In this document: piece after piece, positions 15,843-26,669 of the stretch
Layout: every line of letters starts with the position of its first letter
Position numbering within the stretch: the stretch's first letter is position 1
Source of the DNA: an uncultured Luminiphilus sp.
GTDB taxonomy: Bacteria; Pseudomonadota; Gammaproteobacteria; Pseudomonadales; Halieaceae
Length of the DNA stretch: 33,997 bases
Direction of reading: 5' to 3'
NCBI GenBank assembly: GCA_905479205.1
Contig: CAJQLP010000213.1
Location: forward strand, 1 to 33,997
The notes under the pieces: generated by a model
The model's input: the letters and a program-made list of their open reading frames with translations, nothing else
Told to the model about the DNA's origin: nothing
Databases searched by the model: none
Program-made: the position numbers and the translations under genes

Positions 15843-16819
15843 GACACCACCTCGCCGCTATCGCTGGTGATACCATAAAGAGACAGCTCACGCAGAACCT
15901 GCTCGCGATGCCGATCACCCGAGGACTGAGGTACCTCCTTGCCAGGAAGGCGCAATCCGAATTTATCGCCACTTGCATCAAGTCGTAAAGCTCGCCAGCA
16001 GAGCCAAGATAAACGCTGCTCAACGCTGCCAGCATCGAAGTCTTCCCAGTCTAGCCAGTGTTCCTCGCTGCTCGGCTCACTATAAAGGCGTGTTAGGAGC
16101 GATTGGCCGCGCGCCAAAGCACGCCAATCAATGTGCCTTGGAGAATCTCCGGCGCGATATGCGCGAAAGCCTGCCAGATCATCCAGCCCTCGCGAATCAC
16201 TAACACCCCCAACGCCATCGTCATTCCGTGGTAATGGGGTGTCTGATGCCGGTAGAGGCTTGGGGTAAACCAAGGCCTGTACATCGAGCTGAGCGTAGCT
16301 CCAGCAGCGTAACAACCCCAGTGGATAGACGGACTCAATGCGCAGCCTAGGCGGGTGAAACCACCCTCGCCCAGCCACACTTTGATACAAGGTAATCGTC
16401 GTGTCCTGTCCTACCGAAACATCGACAACCTGTTGCGCGTCAGGCCATTCTAAATAAACCGTGTAGTGCCCTGATCGCTTTCCACCCGCTTTTAAACGCA
16501 AGGTGAACCCTGATTGCTGTCCCGGAAAAACTGGCTCTGCAGAAACCGCCGTAATGGTAAGACCCATTAAATTACCATGGGTGTAATGCACTGCAACAAT
16601 AAAGAGCATCGCCAACCAAAAGGTCAATCCATACGTCAGATTGTTCTGATAGTTAATCGCCGTAAGCAACATAATGAACAGAGTCGCGATGAATAAGAAA
16701 CCCGCGCTGGTTGGGAAGATAAAAAGCCGCCGCTGCTCGAGAGTAATGCTTCGTGCTGGAGGTAATCGGCGACTAAGCCAGCGCAGCGTTATTCGGTTTA
16801 GGCGTTCTCTTATGCCCAT
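15839..16819 (-). CDS. DUF58 domain-containing protein
   Basis: A 326-residue protein with two closely spaced membrane helices after a basic N-terminus (FPTSAGFLFIATLFIMLLTA and LTFWLAMLFIVAVHY). A soluble part carries the DUF58 signature LDDLAGFRAYRAGDSPRHID near residues 205-225, then WRALARGQSLLTRLY. DUF58 proteins have a von Willebrand-A-like fold and always accompany MoxR ATPases; the exact task is unknown. It starts 10 bases after the moxR stop and overlaps the next gene (ATGA), so the three form one operon. A role in assembling or regulating envelope complexes is inferred from the family. Confidence 0.9.
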   Translation of the reverse strand: MGIRERLNRITLRWLSRRLPPARSITLEQRRLFIFPTSAGFLFIATLFIMLLTAINYQNNLTYGLTFWLAMLFIVAVHYTHGNLMGLTITAVSAEPVFPGQQSGFTLRLKAGGKRSGHYTVYLEWPDAQQVVDVSVGQDTTITLYQSVAGRGWFHPPRLRIESVYPLGLLRCWSYAQLDVQALVYPKPLPASDTPLPRNDDGVGGVSDSRGLDDLAGFRAYRAGDSPRHIDWRALARGQSLLTRLYSEPSSEEHWLDWEDFDAGSVEQRLSWLCWRALRLDASGDKFGLRLPGKEVPQSSGDRHREQVLRELSLYGITSDSGEVVS

Positions 16820-16829
16820 GCCGAGCCCG

Positions 16830-17747
16830 TCAATCGGGAATCACATCAACACTGCGCTGCATCATAGCTACTAATGCTGCACCGTCTCCGGCGTAATCAG
16901 CGCTGGGCACTAGGCGATGTGCGACGACCGGCTCAATAACAGCTTGCACGTCATCCGGGACGACATAGTGACGCCCTGCCATCATTGCCCATGTGCGCGC
17001 GGCAGCGACAAGAGCCAGCGCACCGCGTGGCGAAAGACCCATGGCGAACTCGGGAGCATTGCGCGTAAATGCAGTCAGGCGCTGAATATAAGCAAGGAGA
17101 CTGTCTGAGAGAGTCACTTCAGCAACGGCTGCGCGGATCGCTGTCAGTTCATCAGCAGACATACTGGCAGGAAGCGACACGTTGCCGCGCTGCTCTCCAC
17201 GTAACAACAATTGCCGCTCTGCCTGAGCGTTGGGATAACCCAAGCTTAAGCGCATTAGAAAACGATCGAGTTGTGATTCAGGCAGTGCGTAGGTGCCCGA
17301 TTGGTATATAGGATTCTGAGTCGCAATCACGAAAAATGGGCTAGGTAATGGCCGTGTTTCACCATCAATACTGACCTGGGATTCAGCCATTGCCTCAAGC
17401 AATGCGCTTTGGGTACGCGGCGTCGCACGATTGATTTCGTCCGCCAATAAGACTTGGTTGAAGATCGGGCCGGGTTGAAAAACAAACTGCGCACTTTCAC
17501 TATTAAAGATAGATACGCCAAGAATATCCGACGGCAACAAGTCCGAGGTGAACTGCACTCGCCCAAAACTCATGCCTAGCGTAGTCGCTAGCGCATGTGC
17601 CAATGTGGTCTTACCCATTCCAGGCAAGTCTTCCAGCAGTAAATGCCCGCCAGCCAACATGCAGCACAATGCTTGGCGGATCTCTAGTTCTTTGCCAAGT
17701 AGCACGTCGCCTATGTTTGCAATTGTTCTGTCGATTAGCGCATTCAC
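16830..17747 (-). CDS. MoxR-family AAA+ ATPase
   Basis: About 305 residues of a MoxR-type AAA ATPase, a chaperone-like protein that remodels or matures partner complexes. Walker A is GMGKTTLAHA, Walker B LLADEINRATPRTQSALLEAM, sensor 1 is in ATQNP, and the family motif FAMGLSPRGALAL comes late. The GTG at 17747 has AAGGG 8 bases upstream and leaves 25 bases after the metZ stop. A GTG at 17810 is in frame but would overlap metZ by 38 bases. It is followed closely by DUF58 and the transglutaminase gene, the usual order of this operon. Confidence 0.92.
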   Translation of the reverse strand: MNALIDRTIANIGDVLLGKELEIRQALCCMLAGGHLLLEDLPGMGKTTLAHALATTLGMSFGRVQFTSDLLPSDILGVSIFNSESAQFVFQPGPIFNQVLLADEINRATPRTQSALLEAMAESQVSIDGETRPLPSPFFVIATQNPIYQSGTYALPESQLDRFLMRLSLGYPNAQAERQLLLRGEQRGNVSLPASMSADELTAIRAAVAEVTLSDSLLAYIQRLTAFTRNAPEFAMGLSPRGALALVAAARTWAMMAGRHYVVPDDVQAVIEPVVAHRLVPSADYAGDGAALVAMMQRSVDVIPD

Positions 17748-17772
17748 GGCGACCGCCCTTGGGTAGCTATAG

Positions 17773-18990
17773 CTAAACGGTGGACGTGAGTGACCTAAAC
17801 CCTCGCTCACAGTCCCGCTGAATATCCTCGATGTGCTCTAACCCAACGGCAATGCGGATAAGCCCGTCGCTAATTCCAGCGTCAATCCGCTGCTCGCTCG
17901 ATAGCCGTCCATGCGTGGTCGTCGCGGGGTGAACAATTGTGGTTTTAGCATCACCAAGGTTCGCTGTTAGCGACATAAGCTCAGTGGCGTTAATAAACTG
18001 CCATGCTTCAGCGGTACCGCCATCAAGCTCAAATGACAGCACGCCACCAAAATTTGACTGCTGACGACAAGCAAGCTCATGACCGGGATGTGACGGCAAC
18101 CCGGAATAATTGACTTTGCGAACCTGCGGCTGGGCTTGTAACCACTGGGCGAGGGTCTGGGCATTTTCTGAATGCGCCCGCATTCGCAGCGACAACGTTT
18201 CCAGTCCTTTTAAGAAAACCCACGCGTTAAAGGGGCTCATCGTCGGTCCGCACGTCCGCAAGAAAGCATTCACCTCACTCATATCGGCTTCGGTGCCCAC
18301 GACCGCGCCACCGAGAACACGCCCCTGTCCATCGAGGTATTTAGTCGCGGAGTGAATAACCATATCCGCACCGTGTTCTAGGGGGCGTTGCAGCGCTGGC
18401 GTACAAAAACAATTATCGACGACTAAGCGCGCACCTGCATCTCGTGCCACTGATCCGAGGCTCGCTATATCTGCCACTTCGCACAAAGGGTTTGATGGTG
18501 TCTCACAATAAAGCAAACGTGTGGTGGGCTTTATTGCCTGACGCCATGCGCTGATGTCTCGCAGTGGAACAAAAGTGACATCGATGCCAAACTTCACAAA
18601 ATACTTTTCAAAAAGCCCTAACGTGCTGCCAAATACGTCTCTGGAACAAATAACATGGTCGCCAGCGCGCAAAAAAGCCATGCACACCGACATGATTGCT
18701 GCCATCCCTGAAGCGGTGGCTTCTGCAGCCTCTGCCCCTTCAAGTGCAGCGAGCCTCTCTGCAAAACTCCGCACTGTAGGGTTGGTATAGCGCGAATAAA
18801 CATTGCTACCTTTTGCGCCCGAATCACCCGAAAAGCGTGCCGCCGCGTCCTCAGCTGATTCAAAAATATAGCTCGATGTCGTGTAAATAGGCTCGCTATG
18901 TTCGCCTTCTGCAGAGCGAGAGATACCGGCCCGAACCGCTTTCGTTTCGGGGTGCGCATCGTCTAGCCACTGTCCGCGATCTTGAGTCAC
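17773..18990 (-). CDS. metZ: O-succinylhomoserine sulfhydrylase
   Basis: A 405-residue PLP enzyme of the Cys/Met metabolism family that makes homocysteine directly from O-succinylhomoserine and sulfide. YTTSSYIFESAEDAAARF, YSRYTNPTVRSFAERLAALE, the PLP-facing VVDNCFCTP and the lysine in HSATKYLDGQGRVLGG (about residue 215) are all typical. Its position directly after purF is the arrangement found for metZ in Pseudomonas and relatives, which supports MetZ over MetB or MetC. The start is GTG at 18990; its AAGGA ribosome site overlaps the purF stop (TAAGGACAG). Confidence 0.93.
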   Translation of the reverse strand: MTQDRGQWLDDAHPETKAVRAGISRSAEGEHSEPIYTTSSYIFESAEDAAARFSGDSGAKGSNVYSRYTNPTVRSFAERLAALEGAEAAEATASGMAAIMSVCMAFLRAGDHVICSRDVFGSTLGLFEKYFVKFGIDVTFVPLRDISAWRQAIKPTTRLLYCETPSNPLCEVADIASLGSVARDAGARLVVDNCFCTPALQRPLEHGADMVIHSATKYLDGQGRVLGGAVVGTEADMSEVNAFLRTCGPTMSPFNAWVFLKGLETLSLRMRAHSENAQTLAQWLQAQPQVRKVNYSGLPSHPGHELACRQQSNFGGVLSFELDGGTAEAWQFINATELMSLTANLGDAKTTIVHPATTTHGRLSSEQRIDAGISDGLIRIAVGLEHIEDIQRDCERGFRSLTSTV

Positions 18991-18999
18991 AGTCTGTCC

Positions 19000-20517
19000 T
19001 TAATTGTCATTGTGTAACCCCACAACTCCGCCATCTTGGGCAACGGCAAGACGCAGGGCTGAACCTTCTGAACGTGCAGCTTCGACACTGCGCAAATACT
19101 CGCGATCAATAGTTCCCGCGGAGTACTTACCGTCGAACACCGACGACTCAAAGCCCTCGATACCCTCGTTACCTTCTCGGGAGCATTCGAACAAATCCTC
19201 TAAGTCCTGATAAACCATCCAATCGGCACCTATCAGCTCGCAAATTTCTTGAACCTCACGACCATGGGCGATCAGCTCGCTGGCAGCCGGCATATCAATT
19301 CCGTATACGTTAGGGTAACGCACAGGAGGAGCTGCAGAGGCAAAGTAGACCTTACGCGCACCTGAGTCACGTGCCATTTGAATAATTTGTCCGCAGGTAG
19401 TGCCACGAACAATAGAGTCATCGACCAATAAAACCGTTTTATCTTTGAACTCAAGTGGTACTGGATTGAGCTTCTGACGCACTGATTTCCGTCGTTCATT
19501 TTGTCCCGGCATAATGAACGTCCGCCCAATGTAACGATTTTTCATAAAGCCTTCACGAAACTTCACCCCCAGCTCATGGGCGAGTGACTGACCGGCTACC
19601 CGGCTGGTATCGGGAATAGGAATAACCACGTCGATGTCATGATCGGGGCGCTCGCGCAATATCTTGCGCGCGAGGCGCTCCCCTTGGCGCATACGCGTTT
19701 TGTAAACCGATATGCCATCCATCATTGAGTCGGGACGGGCAAAGTAGACATGCTCAAAAATACACGGCATCAATCGCGGTTTTTTTGCACATTGACGACG
19801 TATAAGCTCTCCGTTCGGGTTGATGTATACCCCTTCCCCTGGAGCAACATCACCCAACAATTTAAAGCCCAATACATCGAGGGCAACACTTTCTGAGGCG
19901 ACCATGTACTCGTCCCCACCATGCTTACCTTGGCGAATGCCTATCACTAATGGACGAATGCCATTGGGGTCCCGAAAGGCTACGACACCGTGATCGGCAA
20001 TCATAGCGACTGCGGCATAACCACCTTCACATCGTGTGTGAACCGCCTCCACAGCAGAAAAAATATCCTCGGCCTCAGGCACCAATTTACCCAGACGCTG
20101 TAATTCATGCGCAAAGACATTGAGTAGCACCTCCGAATCTGAATCGGTGTTGAGATGGCGAAGATCACTGCGAAATAGGTCAGCAGTGAGCTTATTAGCG
20201 TTAGTAAGGTTACCGTTGTGCGCGAGCGCTATGCCGTAGGGAGAATTGACATAGAACGGTTGAGCGAGAGCCGTACCTGAACTTCCCTGGGTGGGGTAAC
20301 GAACGTGCCCAATACCAAAATTACCCAATAGTTGGGACATATGCTGCGTTCGAAACACGTCGCGAACAAGCCCCTCACCTTTACGCTGAAGAAACTTACC
20401 GTCTTTAAACGTCATAATCCCCGCTGCGTCCTGACCACGATGCTGCAGCATCGTCAGCGCGTCATAGATATCCGCAGCGACTTCTGCATTTCCAACAATA
20501 CCGACCAGGCCACACAT
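19000..20517 (-). CDS. purF: Amidophosphoribosyltransferase
   Basis: A 505-residue enzyme for the first step of purine synthesis: glutamine plus PRPP gives 5-phosphoribosylamine. The protein begins [10 protein letters not shown], so Cys2 becomes the N-terminal glutaminase nucleophile after Met removal; [11 protein letters not shown] follows. The PRPP-binding loop is [17 protein letters not shown] near residue 360, preceded by the phosphoribosyltransferase domain. Length matches E. coli PurF. It lies 15 bases after cvpA, the same pairing as in E. coli, with GGGAG before the ATG. Confidence 0.97.
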   Translation of the reverse strand: MCGLVGIVGNAEVAADIYDALTMLQHRGQDAAGIMTFKDGKFLQRKGEGLVRDVFRTQHMSQLLGNFGIGHVRYPTQGSSGTALAQPFYVNSPYGIALAHNGNLTNANKLTADLFRSDLRHLNTDSDSEVLLNVFAHELQRLGKLVPEAEDIFSAVEAVHTRCEGGYAAVAMIADHGVVAFRDPNGIRPLVIGIRQGKHGGDEYMVASESVALDVLGFKLLGDVAPGEGVYINPNGELIRRQCAKKPRLMPCIFEHVYFARPDSMMDGISVYKTRMRQGERLARKILRERPDHDIDVVIPIPDTSRVAGQSLAHELGVKFREGFMKNRYIGRTFIMPGQNERRKSVRQKLNPVPLEFKDKTVLLVDDSIVRGTTCGQIIQMARDSGARKVYFASAAPPVRYPNVYGIDMPAASELIAHGREVQEICELIGADWMVYQDLEDLFECSREGNEGIEGFESSVFDGKYSAGTIDREYLRSVEAARSEGSALRLAVAQDGGVVGLHNDN

Positions 20518-20532
20518 GGGCGTACTCCCGCC

Positions 20533-21102
20533 TTAAAGCATCTCTTGGGACTCGAGACTTTCACCAATCGTTTCGACCGGCTTAGCCTCGAGAAGATCAT
20601 CAAAATTTTCGCTGAACCAGTCAGCCATTTCATCGAGCATGGGCATCAACCTCGCGTCGTTTAGCCAATCCTCTTCAGTGTCTGGCAGCATCCCTTTGAG
20701 CATCAAAGTGACCACCATCATGATCACGAGCCCTCGGAACAAGCCAAACACGCCGCCGAGCAAGCGATTACCTAGGTTAAATCCCGGCTGTCGTAATTGC
20801 TTCGCCAGCAAACTGCCGACGACACTAAAAATCGCAAGCACACCGATAAACACCAAGCCCCAACCCACTAAATATCTGAGTGTCGGACTATCGCTGATCG
20901 TGATAAGGGACTCAGCGAGGGGCTTAGCAAGTACATTCGCACCGACAAATGCACTTACCCAACCGAGTAGCGATAACGCCTCCCGGGCAAAGCCACGCAT
21001 AATGCCTACTAGTAAAGAGACCGATACCGCCGCCACAATCACCCAATCAAGACCATTAAAATGCTCAAGGGTACCGGTCAATGTGTTGATTGGCTCGTCC
21101 AT
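20533..21102 (-). CDS. cvpA: CvpA-family membrane protein
   Basis: A 189-residue inner-membrane protein with about four helices: LDWVIVAAVSVSLLVGIMRG with the family's RGFAREALSLLGW, then YLVGWGLVFIGVLAIFSVVG, then GNRLLGGVFGLFRGLVIMM. The C-terminal tail is acidic. CvpA is needed for colicin V production in E. coli and is linked to envelope stress tolerance; its biochemical role is unsettled. It sits between the SPOR gene and purF, as in many gammaproteobacteria. The ribosome site is weak, 5 bases after the previous stop. Confidence 0.92.
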   Translation of the reverse strand: MDEPINTLTGTLEHFNGLDWVIVAAVSVSLLVGIMRGFAREALSLLGWVSAFVGANVLAKPLAESLITISDSPTLRYLVGWGLVFIGVLAIFSVVGSLLAKQLRQPGFNLGNRLLGGVFGLFRGLVIMMVVTLMLKGMLPDTEEDWLNDARLMPMLDEMADWFSENFDDLLEAKPVETIGESLESQEML

Positions 21103-21107
21103 AATAT

Positions 21108-21731
21108 TTATTGCTCGTAGCGCAGAATCGCTGCGTTGACGCCAAAAGATTGATCAATGCGTGCCTTAATACTCACTAATTTTGCTCGTTCAAGCTTAGG
21201 GCCAATCTGAACTCGCCACAACGCCTCTTTGCTACGAATAACCTCTCGAGTGAATGCTTCATAGCCTTTAGCCTTCAGGGCGGCGACCAGCTTGAGGGCG
21301 CGCTCTCTGTCCTTTACGGCGGCAACTTGTAATACCCAGCTCTCAACAAAACCGGCAGTATCGAGTTTCACAGCCTCGGGCGGCTCACTTCGCGTTACCG
21401 CAGGATCGATCTCTTTAGCGTTCGGTAAATCAGATATCCCCTCACTAAGGGTCACTTCTGCGGCGTTATCATCAGCGAGTGCTGTAGCAAGATCAGCATC
21501 AGCTTGCTGCTCGGGATCAACGGCAGGGGCAACATAAACGGATTCAATATCAGCGCGGGAAGATTTGGGACTTGCCAAGGGCGCTTCGTCAATTTCAGGG
21601 GGTGTTGCCGCTTGGCTTAAGCGCAGAGGCGTATCAACCGTGGGCTGCACAAATATAATCGGCCAAAATACTATCGCCAACGCCAAAAGCACTGCTGCTC
21701 CCACAAGCCGCTGTTTAACAATAGGTGTCAT
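21108..21731 (-). CDS. dedD: SPOR-domain protein (DedD-like)
   Basis: A 207-residue bitopic membrane protein: a short cytoplasmic start (MTPIVKQRL), one helix (VGAAVLLALAIVFWPIIFV), an acidic Ala/Pro-rich periplasmic linker, and a C-terminal SPOR domain (about 130-205; ESWVLQVAAVKDRERALKLV and LWRVQIGPKLERA). SPOR domains bind denuded peptidoglycan glycans at the division septum, and DedD promotes cell division. Its place after folC and before cvpA matches dedD loci in E. coli. It overlaps folC by 4 bp (ATGA). Confidence 0.9.
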   Translation of the reverse strand: MTPIVKQRLVGAAVLLALAIVFWPIIFVQPTVDTPLRLSQAATPPEIDEAPLASPKSSRADIESVYVAPAVDPEQQADADLATALADDNAAEVTLSEGISDLPNAKEIDPAVTRSEPPEAVKLDTAGFVESWVLQVAAVKDRERALKLVAALKAKGYEAFTREVIRSKEALWRVQIGPKLERAKLVSIKARIDQSFGVNAAILRYEQ

Positions 21732-23014
21732 TGAGCGTCGGCTCCAAGATTCAATGGTGGAGTTATAGGGGACGGTCGCTGATCGAACTGAGAGAGCAAC
21801 GCCCCGACGGTGACAAACGAACCAAATACGACGATACGATCACCTGCTTCTGTAGCATCAAACAGGCGGGACGATAGATTCTCTATCGAGTCGTAGCACT
21901 TACAATGCTGGTCGCCTAGCAACGCCGCAACCGCCTCGGGCTCGGCTGCTCGCGCGAGACCGGATAAGGGGGGTAAATGCCAGTAATTCACATGAGATGA
22001 CATAAGGTTGATCATATCAAGAAGCGGCTTATCAGACATGCCTGCAAACACTGCATGACAAGCGCCCTGAGAGGACTCGGCATCTAATGCAGCGACAAGC
22101 GCTTCTACCGATTCTCGGTTGTGCGCGACATCGCACCACACATCTCGATCACACCAGTTCAACTGTTGCTGTCGACCCGCCACCTGGACGGTGCTTAGAG
22201 ATGCTCTTATCGCAGATGCCCCTTGATTGACACCAAGTACGTCTAGCACCACAGCGGCGGCGGCCACATTTTGAGGCTGTAGCCCCTTTGGGAGCACCAG
22301 TGGGAGCGTTAAGCCGGACGGCAATGTGAGCTGACTGTCATGGAGTTGCCATTCACGGCCAACTTGGTAAACCCTAGCATCCAATGCTTCAAGCGTGGCT
22401 CTGAGCGTCTCTGGCACATCGCTCTCTGCAATGACTGCCGGTCGCGCCTGTCGTGCCACCCCCGCTTTTTCAATCGCGATTAAATCTCGACTGTCACCCA
22501 GCCATTCCGTGTGATCGAGACCAATACTGGTAACCACGCACGCATCAGCGTCGATAATATTCACCGCGTCGAGGCGTCCACCTAAACCAACCTCAAGGAT
22601 TTGCCAAGACACACCTGCCCGCTTGAACAACCAGAGCCCTGCTAACGTCGCGTACTCAAAGTAACTGAGAGATACGTCTACCTCAACGGATGCCTTGTCT
22701 ATTGCCGAAAAAGCCATAACGATGTCGTTATCGCTCGCAGGCTCCCCATCAATCACGATACGCTCGTTATAGTGCCGCAAATGCGGCGACGTATACACGC
22801 CAACGGATAACCCTTGATCGCGTAAAAGCTGATCCACTGAAGCAACGCAGCTGCCTTTACCATTGGTACCAGCTACCGTAATTGTCTTATACGAAGGATT
22901 GAGTAAATCGAGTTGGTTGGCGACGGCACGAACACGCTCAAGGCCCAGATCAATAGACTTTGGATGCTGCTTTTCAAGCTGAACGAGCCAAGCTGCTAGG
23001 ACGGGTTCAGTCAT
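21728..23014 (-). CDS. folC: Bifunctional folylpolyglutamate synthase/dihydrofolate synthase
   Basis: A 428-residue Mur-ligase-type ATPase that adds glutamate to dihydropteroate and folates. The P-loop is [13 protein letters not shown] (about residues 45-57); [15 protein letters not shown] and [13 protein letters not shown] follow, then [13 protein letters not shown] and the C-terminal ligase domain with [13 protein letters not shown]. Length fits the family. It overlaps accD by 8 bp and the SPOR gene by 4 bp, giving tight coupling in the accD-folC-dedD-cvpA order known from gammaproteobacteria. Confidence 0.96.
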   Translation of the reverse strand: MTEPVLAAWLVQLEKQHPKSIDLGLERVRAVANQLDLLNPSYKTITVAGTNGKGSCVASVDQLLRDQGLSVGVYTSPHLRHYNERIVIDGEPASDNDIVMAFSAIDKASVEVDVSLSYFEYATLAGLWLFKRAGVSWQILEVGLGGRLDAVNIIDADACVVTSIGLDHTEWLGDSRDLIAIEKAGVARQARPAVIAESDVPETLRATLEALDARVYQVGREWQLHDSQLTLPSGLTLPLVLPKGLQPQNVAAAAVVLDVLGVNQGASAIRASLSTVQVAGRQQQLNWCDRDVWCDVAHNRESVEALVAALDAESSQGACHAVFAGMSDKPLLDMINLMSSHVNYWHLPPLSGLARAAEPEAVAALLGDQHCKCYDSIENLSSRLFDATEAGDRIVVFGSFVTVGALLSQFDQRPSPITPPLNLGADAQ

Positions 23015-23942
23015 CAGTGTTAGCGTCAGCGCCTTCTAGGTCCTCGGCCAACGCCATGTCCTCGTCCTGAACCACTTCGCTCGCTGTAGGCGAGCCTGCG
23101 AACTTCGACAGCAAACTGCCGATGGTGTCACGCATTTCTGCTCTGGGAACAATCATATCGATTGCACCATGCTCTAGCAAAAACTCGCTACGCTGAAAGC
23201 CCTTGGGCAATTTCTGACGGATAGTCTGCTCGATGATATTAGGCCCGGCGAAGCCCGCTCGGGCATCGGGCTCGGCGATATTAATATCGCCCAGCAGCGC
23301 GAGCGAAGCAGAAACCCCGCCATAAATAGGGTCAGTCATTACTGAGATGTAAGGAATACCCTGTGCTTTTAAGCGCTCGATAACAGCAGATGTTTTAGCC
23401 ATCTGCATAAGCGATATAAGCGCCTCTTGCATCCTAGCGCCACCCGAGGCGGAGAAACAAACGAAAGGAATTCGATGCTCCAAAGCGAGCGTAGCTGCAC
23501 GGGTAAATTTCTCACCCACCGCATAACCCATTGAGCCACCGTGGAAATTAAATTCGAAAGCAACGGTAACGAGATCCTCACCTTTGAGCTTACCCCGCAT
23601 TGCAATCAGAGCATCTTTCTCGCCCGTGCTTTTTTGCGCGGCAGTTAACCGATCGCGGTATTTGCGCTTATCTTTAAACTTGAGACGATCGACAGGTTCT
23701 AAATCGGCAAAAAGCTCTTCTCGATCATCTTTATCTAAGAAAAAATCAAGGCGCTGGCGAGCGCCGATACGCATATGGTGATCACACTTAGGGCACACGT
23801 CTTGATTGCGCTCCAAGTCAGGCCTGTACAGCACTGAATCACACTTAATGCACTTCTTCCACAGTCCCTCTGGGACACTTGCGCGTTTGGCCGTGTCGTC
23901 CTTTCGTACACCCGAGGGCAGAATTTTATCAATCCAGCTCAT
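23007..23942 (-). CDS. accD: Acetyl-CoA carboxylase carboxyltransferase beta subunit
   Basis: A 311-residue subunit that pairs with AccA to transfer the carboxyl group from biotin to acetyl-CoA, the first step of fatty-acid synthesis. The N-terminal zinc ribbon shows two Cys pairs, CIKC and CPKC (residues about 30-55). The crotonase-fold body has [36 protein letters not shown] and [12 protein letters not shown]. The ATG at 23942 follows GGAG and is preferred over an in-frame TTG two codons earlier. It lies 44 bases after trpA. Confidence 0.96.
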   Translation of the reverse strand: MSWIDKILPSGVRKDDTAKRASVPEGLWKKCIKCDSVLYRPDLERNQDVCPKCDHHMRIGARQRLDFFLDKDDREELFADLEPVDRLKFKDKRKYRDRLTAAQKSTGEKDALIAMRGKLKGEDLVTVAFEFNFHGGSMGYAVGEKFTRAATLALEHRIPFVCFSASGGARMQEALISLMQMAKTSAVIERLKAQGIPYISVMTDPIYGGVSASLALLGDINIAEPDARAGFAGPNIIEQTIRQKLPKGFQRSEFLLEHGAIDMIVPRAEMRDTIGSLLSKFAGSPTASEVVQDEDMALAEDLEGADANTDD

Positions 23943-23986
23943 AGCCAACTCCGTCAGTGGTCAGTACGAATTATACCTGCTCAAGC

Positions 23987-24814
23987 TCAGGGTGCGGAAG
24001 CTACCTTATTAACGCCTGCGCGAATATCAGTGAGTAGCGCAACCGCTTTGTCGATAGCTGCGGCTTCCGTGTCACCGTTAGCAATACCCTGAGCAATCGT
24101 ATCAATGAGCGCACTCCCCACCACGACGCCGTCAGCAATAGCTGCTACATTTGATGCCGATGCCGCATCTTTAATGCCAAAGCCTACCGCCACTGGAAGT
24201 GACGACGCCGCACGTATCAAGCCTAGGTGATGTCTTACATCCGCCACATCGAGATTGCCTGCGCCAGTAACGCCTTTGACAGCCACATAGTAGATGAAGC
24301 CACTCGCACGGCTGACAATCGTTGAGATACGCTCGTCGGGCGTCGTAGGCGATATCAAGAAAATATTGTCGATACCAACGCGTATTAAATGCTCATTGAG
24401 CCCGTCAACCTCCTCGGGAGGCAAGTCAACCGTAATCACACCATCGACGCCCGCACTTGCGCAGGCGTCCGCAAACGCCTCATGACCCATCCGTTCAACG
24501 GGATTGGCGTAACCCATCACGACGACAGGAGTTTCAGTGTCTTCCTCTCTAAAGGCACTTACCATGGCCAATACACCGCGCAAGGACACGCCATTTTCAA
24601 GAGCTCGCTCATGACCAAGCTGGATCACTGGGCCTTCAGACATGGGATCTGAAAATGGCACCCCCAACTCGAGGACATCGGCGCCAGCGGCGACTAATCG
24701 GTGCATCAAGGGTACTGTTGCACCGACTGAAGGATCACCTGCAACAATGTAAGGAACCACGGCCTTTTTGTCCGCGGTGCGTAAAGCGTCGTAACGCGTT
24801 TGTAAGCGACTCAC
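23987..24814 (-). CDS. trpA: Tryptophan synthase alpha subunit
   Basis: A 275-residue TIM-barrel subunit that splits indole-3-glycerol phosphate into indole and glyceraldehyde 3-phosphate and channels indole to TrpB. Glu49 (ADVLELGVPFSDP) is at the E. coli catalytic position. The position of E. coli Asp60 (ADGP) is Glu60 here (PMSEGPVIQ), a conservative but notable change. The phosphate-binding GFGIKDA and GVVVGSALID segments are present. The start is GTG at 24814, with AAGGA overlapping the trpB stop, so translation is probably coupled. Confidence 0.96.
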   Translation of the reverse strand: MSRLQTRYDALRTADKKAVVPYIVAGDPSVGATVPLMHRLVAAGADVLELGVPFSDPMSEGPVIQLGHERALENGVSLRGVLAMVSAFREEDTETPVVVMGYANPVERMGHEAFADACASAGVDGVITVDLPPEEVDGLNEHLIRVGIDNIFLISPTTPDERISTIVSRASGFIYYVAVKGVTGAGNLDVADVRHHLGLIRAASSLPVAVGFGIKDAASASNVAAIADGVVVGSALIDTIAQGIANGDTEAAAIDKAVALLTDIRAGVNKVASAP

Positions 24815-24823
24815 AAATTTTCC

Positions 24824-26044
24824 TTAAACTTTAATGCCTTCGAGGGCTGCTACAGTGAGAATATCTTTATCGCCTCGGCCCGATAGGTTAACAATAATGT
24901 GCTGATCCGGGGTCATTTGAGCTGCTAATTTCTCCGCATATGCGAGGGCATGGGCAGTCTCTAAAGCAGGCATAACCCCTTCCATACGGGTCCATCGATG
25001 AAAAGCAGCGAGCGCTTCATCATCGTTCGCTGCAACATAATTCACTCGGCCGATATCCTTCAACCAAGAGTGCTCTGGACCTACCCCAGGGTAATCTAGT
25101 CCTGCAGATACAGAATGCGTGGGAGAGATTTGACCATTTTCATCTTGCATCAAATACGTGCGATTACCGTGCAATACACCGGGCGTTCCCGCTGACAATG
25201 GGGCCGCATGCTCACCCGTTTCAACGCCGTGACCCCCAGCCTCCACGCCGTACATAGCAACCGATTCATCCCCCAAAAACGGATGAAATAGCCCAATCGC
25301 ATTGGATCCACCGCCCACGCACGCAACCAGCGCGTCAGGCAATTTACCCGTCATCGCTAAGGATTGATGTCGCGCCTCACGGCCAATAACACTCTGAAAA
25401 TCACGCACTAGCATCGGATAAGGGTGTGGACCTGCAACCGTGCCAATAATGTAAAATGTGTCATCGACGTTAGTAACCCAGTCGCGCATCGCTTCATTCA
25501 TAGCATCTTTCAGCGTGCGAGAACCAGACGTTACGGGAATAACTTCTGCGCCCAACAACTTCATTCGGTAAACGTTGAGTGATTGTCGCTGAACATCTTC
25601 TTCGCCCATGAACACGTGGCATTCTAAGCCTAAGCGCGCTGCGACCGTCGCACTGGCGACGCCATGCTGCCCTGCCCCGGTTTCAGCAATCACTCGCTTC
25701 TTACCCATATGCTTGGCAAGTAATGCCTGCCCAATAGTGTTGTTGACCTTGTGAGCACCCGTATGATTCAAGTCCTCACGCTTTAAAAAAATACGTGCGC
25801 CACCAATGTGATCAGACATACGGGCCGCCTCGTAAAGCGGCGAAGGTCGACCAACGTAATGCGCTAGATCCTCATCGAACTCGCGCTGAAACTCCGCGTC
25901 GTTCGCGAGGCGTCGGTAGAGATCCTCAAGATCTGCAAGCGCAGACATCAACGTTTCAGCAACAAACTTACCGCCAAACTGGCCAAAACGACCGTGCGCA
26001 TCAGGTACGCTCGCATAGAGTGCAGGATCATGCTTAGCTGTCAT
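24824..26044 (-). CDS. trpB: Tryptophan synthase beta subunit
   Basis: A 406-residue PLP enzyme that joins indole and serine to make tryptophan. [20 protein letters not shown] carries the PLP lysine (about residue 98). [28 protein letters not shown] and [10 protein letters not shown] are signature stretches, including the glycine-rich phosphate loop. The ATG at 26044 is chosen: AAAAGGG lies upstream and the gap from trpF is 4 bases. An upstream in-frame start at 26113 would overlap trpF by 65 bases. trpF-trpB-trpA form one unit here inside the truA-accD block. Confidence 0.97.
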   Translation of the reverse strand: MTAKHDPALYASVPDAHGRFGQFGGKFVAETLMSALADLEDLYRRLANDAEFQREFDEDLAHYVGRPSPLYEAARMSDHIGGARIFLKREDLNHTGAHKVNNTIGQALLAKHMGKKRVIAETGAGQHGVASATVAARLGLECHVFMGEEDVQRQSLNVYRMKLLGAEVIPVTSGSRTLKDAMNEAMRDWVTNVDDTFYIIGTVAGPHPYPMLVRDFQSVIGREARHQSLAMTGKLPDALVACVGGGSNAIGLFHPFLGDESVAMYGVEAGGHGVETGEHAAPLSAGTPGVLHGNRTYLMQDENGQISPTHSVSAGLDYPGVGPEHSWLKDIGRVNYVAANDDEALAAFHRWTRMEGVMPALETAHALAYAEKLAAQMTPDQHIIVNLSGRGDKDILTVAALEGIKV

Positions 26045-26048
26045 CTTA

Positions 26049-26669
26049 TTACCCTTTTCCCGCCGCATGTGCGGCTTCAATAAATCGTCGCATTTTGTCG
26101 TGATCTTTAACACCTGGAGAAGACTCGACGCCGCTGCTTACATCCACAGCCATCGGTTTAACCTGGCGAATACCTTCCGCTACATTAGCGGGATTTAAGC
26201 CTCCCGCCAAAACGAGCGGCCGATTAAACGTTTGCGGTAGCGAACTCCAATCAAATTGTGCGCCGGTACCACCAAACTGGCCGTTGTGAACCGCATCTAC
26301 AAGAAAGGCTCGGGCATGAGGATAACGACTAGCCTCTGCAGTGAGATCGACACTTGGTTCGGCACGTAACGCCCTAATATAGGGCACCGACCACTGCTCA
26401 CAAAACTCGGGCGTCTCGTCACCGTGAAATTGTAATAGGTTGATAGGCAGGGATGCCAACACTGACTCAACCTCAGCTTCCGCGGCACCCACGAACAGTG
26501 CGGTAACCGTTGTAAACGGTGATATGGCATCACATATCGGCCTAGCCTTATCGATAGTAACAGCCCGCTTGCTTTGAGCCCAAAACACCAATCCAATGGC
26601 GTCCACGCCCAACAGGCTCGCCGCGCTAGCATCCTCAGAGCGTGTGATACCGCAAACTTTGACCTGCAC
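26049..26669 (-). CDS. trpF: Phosphoribosylanthranilate isomerase
   Basis: A 206-residue TIM-barrel enzyme that isomerises phosphoribosylanthranilate in tryptophan synthesis. [12 protein letters not shown] carries the catalytic Cys; [33 protein letters not shown] and [20 protein letters not shown] are classic TrpF segments. The GTG at 26669 has AGGG about 8 bases upstream and gives a typical length; GTG 26678 and TTG 26699 are in-frame alternatives. A stand-alone trpF after truA is standard in Pseudomonas-type genomes. Confidence 0.95.
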   Translation of the reverse strand: MQVKVCGITRSEDASAASLLGVDAIGLVFWAQSKRAVTIDKARPICDAISPFTTVTALFVGAAEAEVESVLASLPINLLQFHGDETPEFCEQWSVPYIRALRAEPSVDLTAEASRYPHARAFLVDAVHNGQFGGTGAQFDWSSLPQTFNRPLVLAGGLNPANVAEGIRQVKPMAVDVSSGVESSPGVKDHDKMRRFIEAAHAAGKG

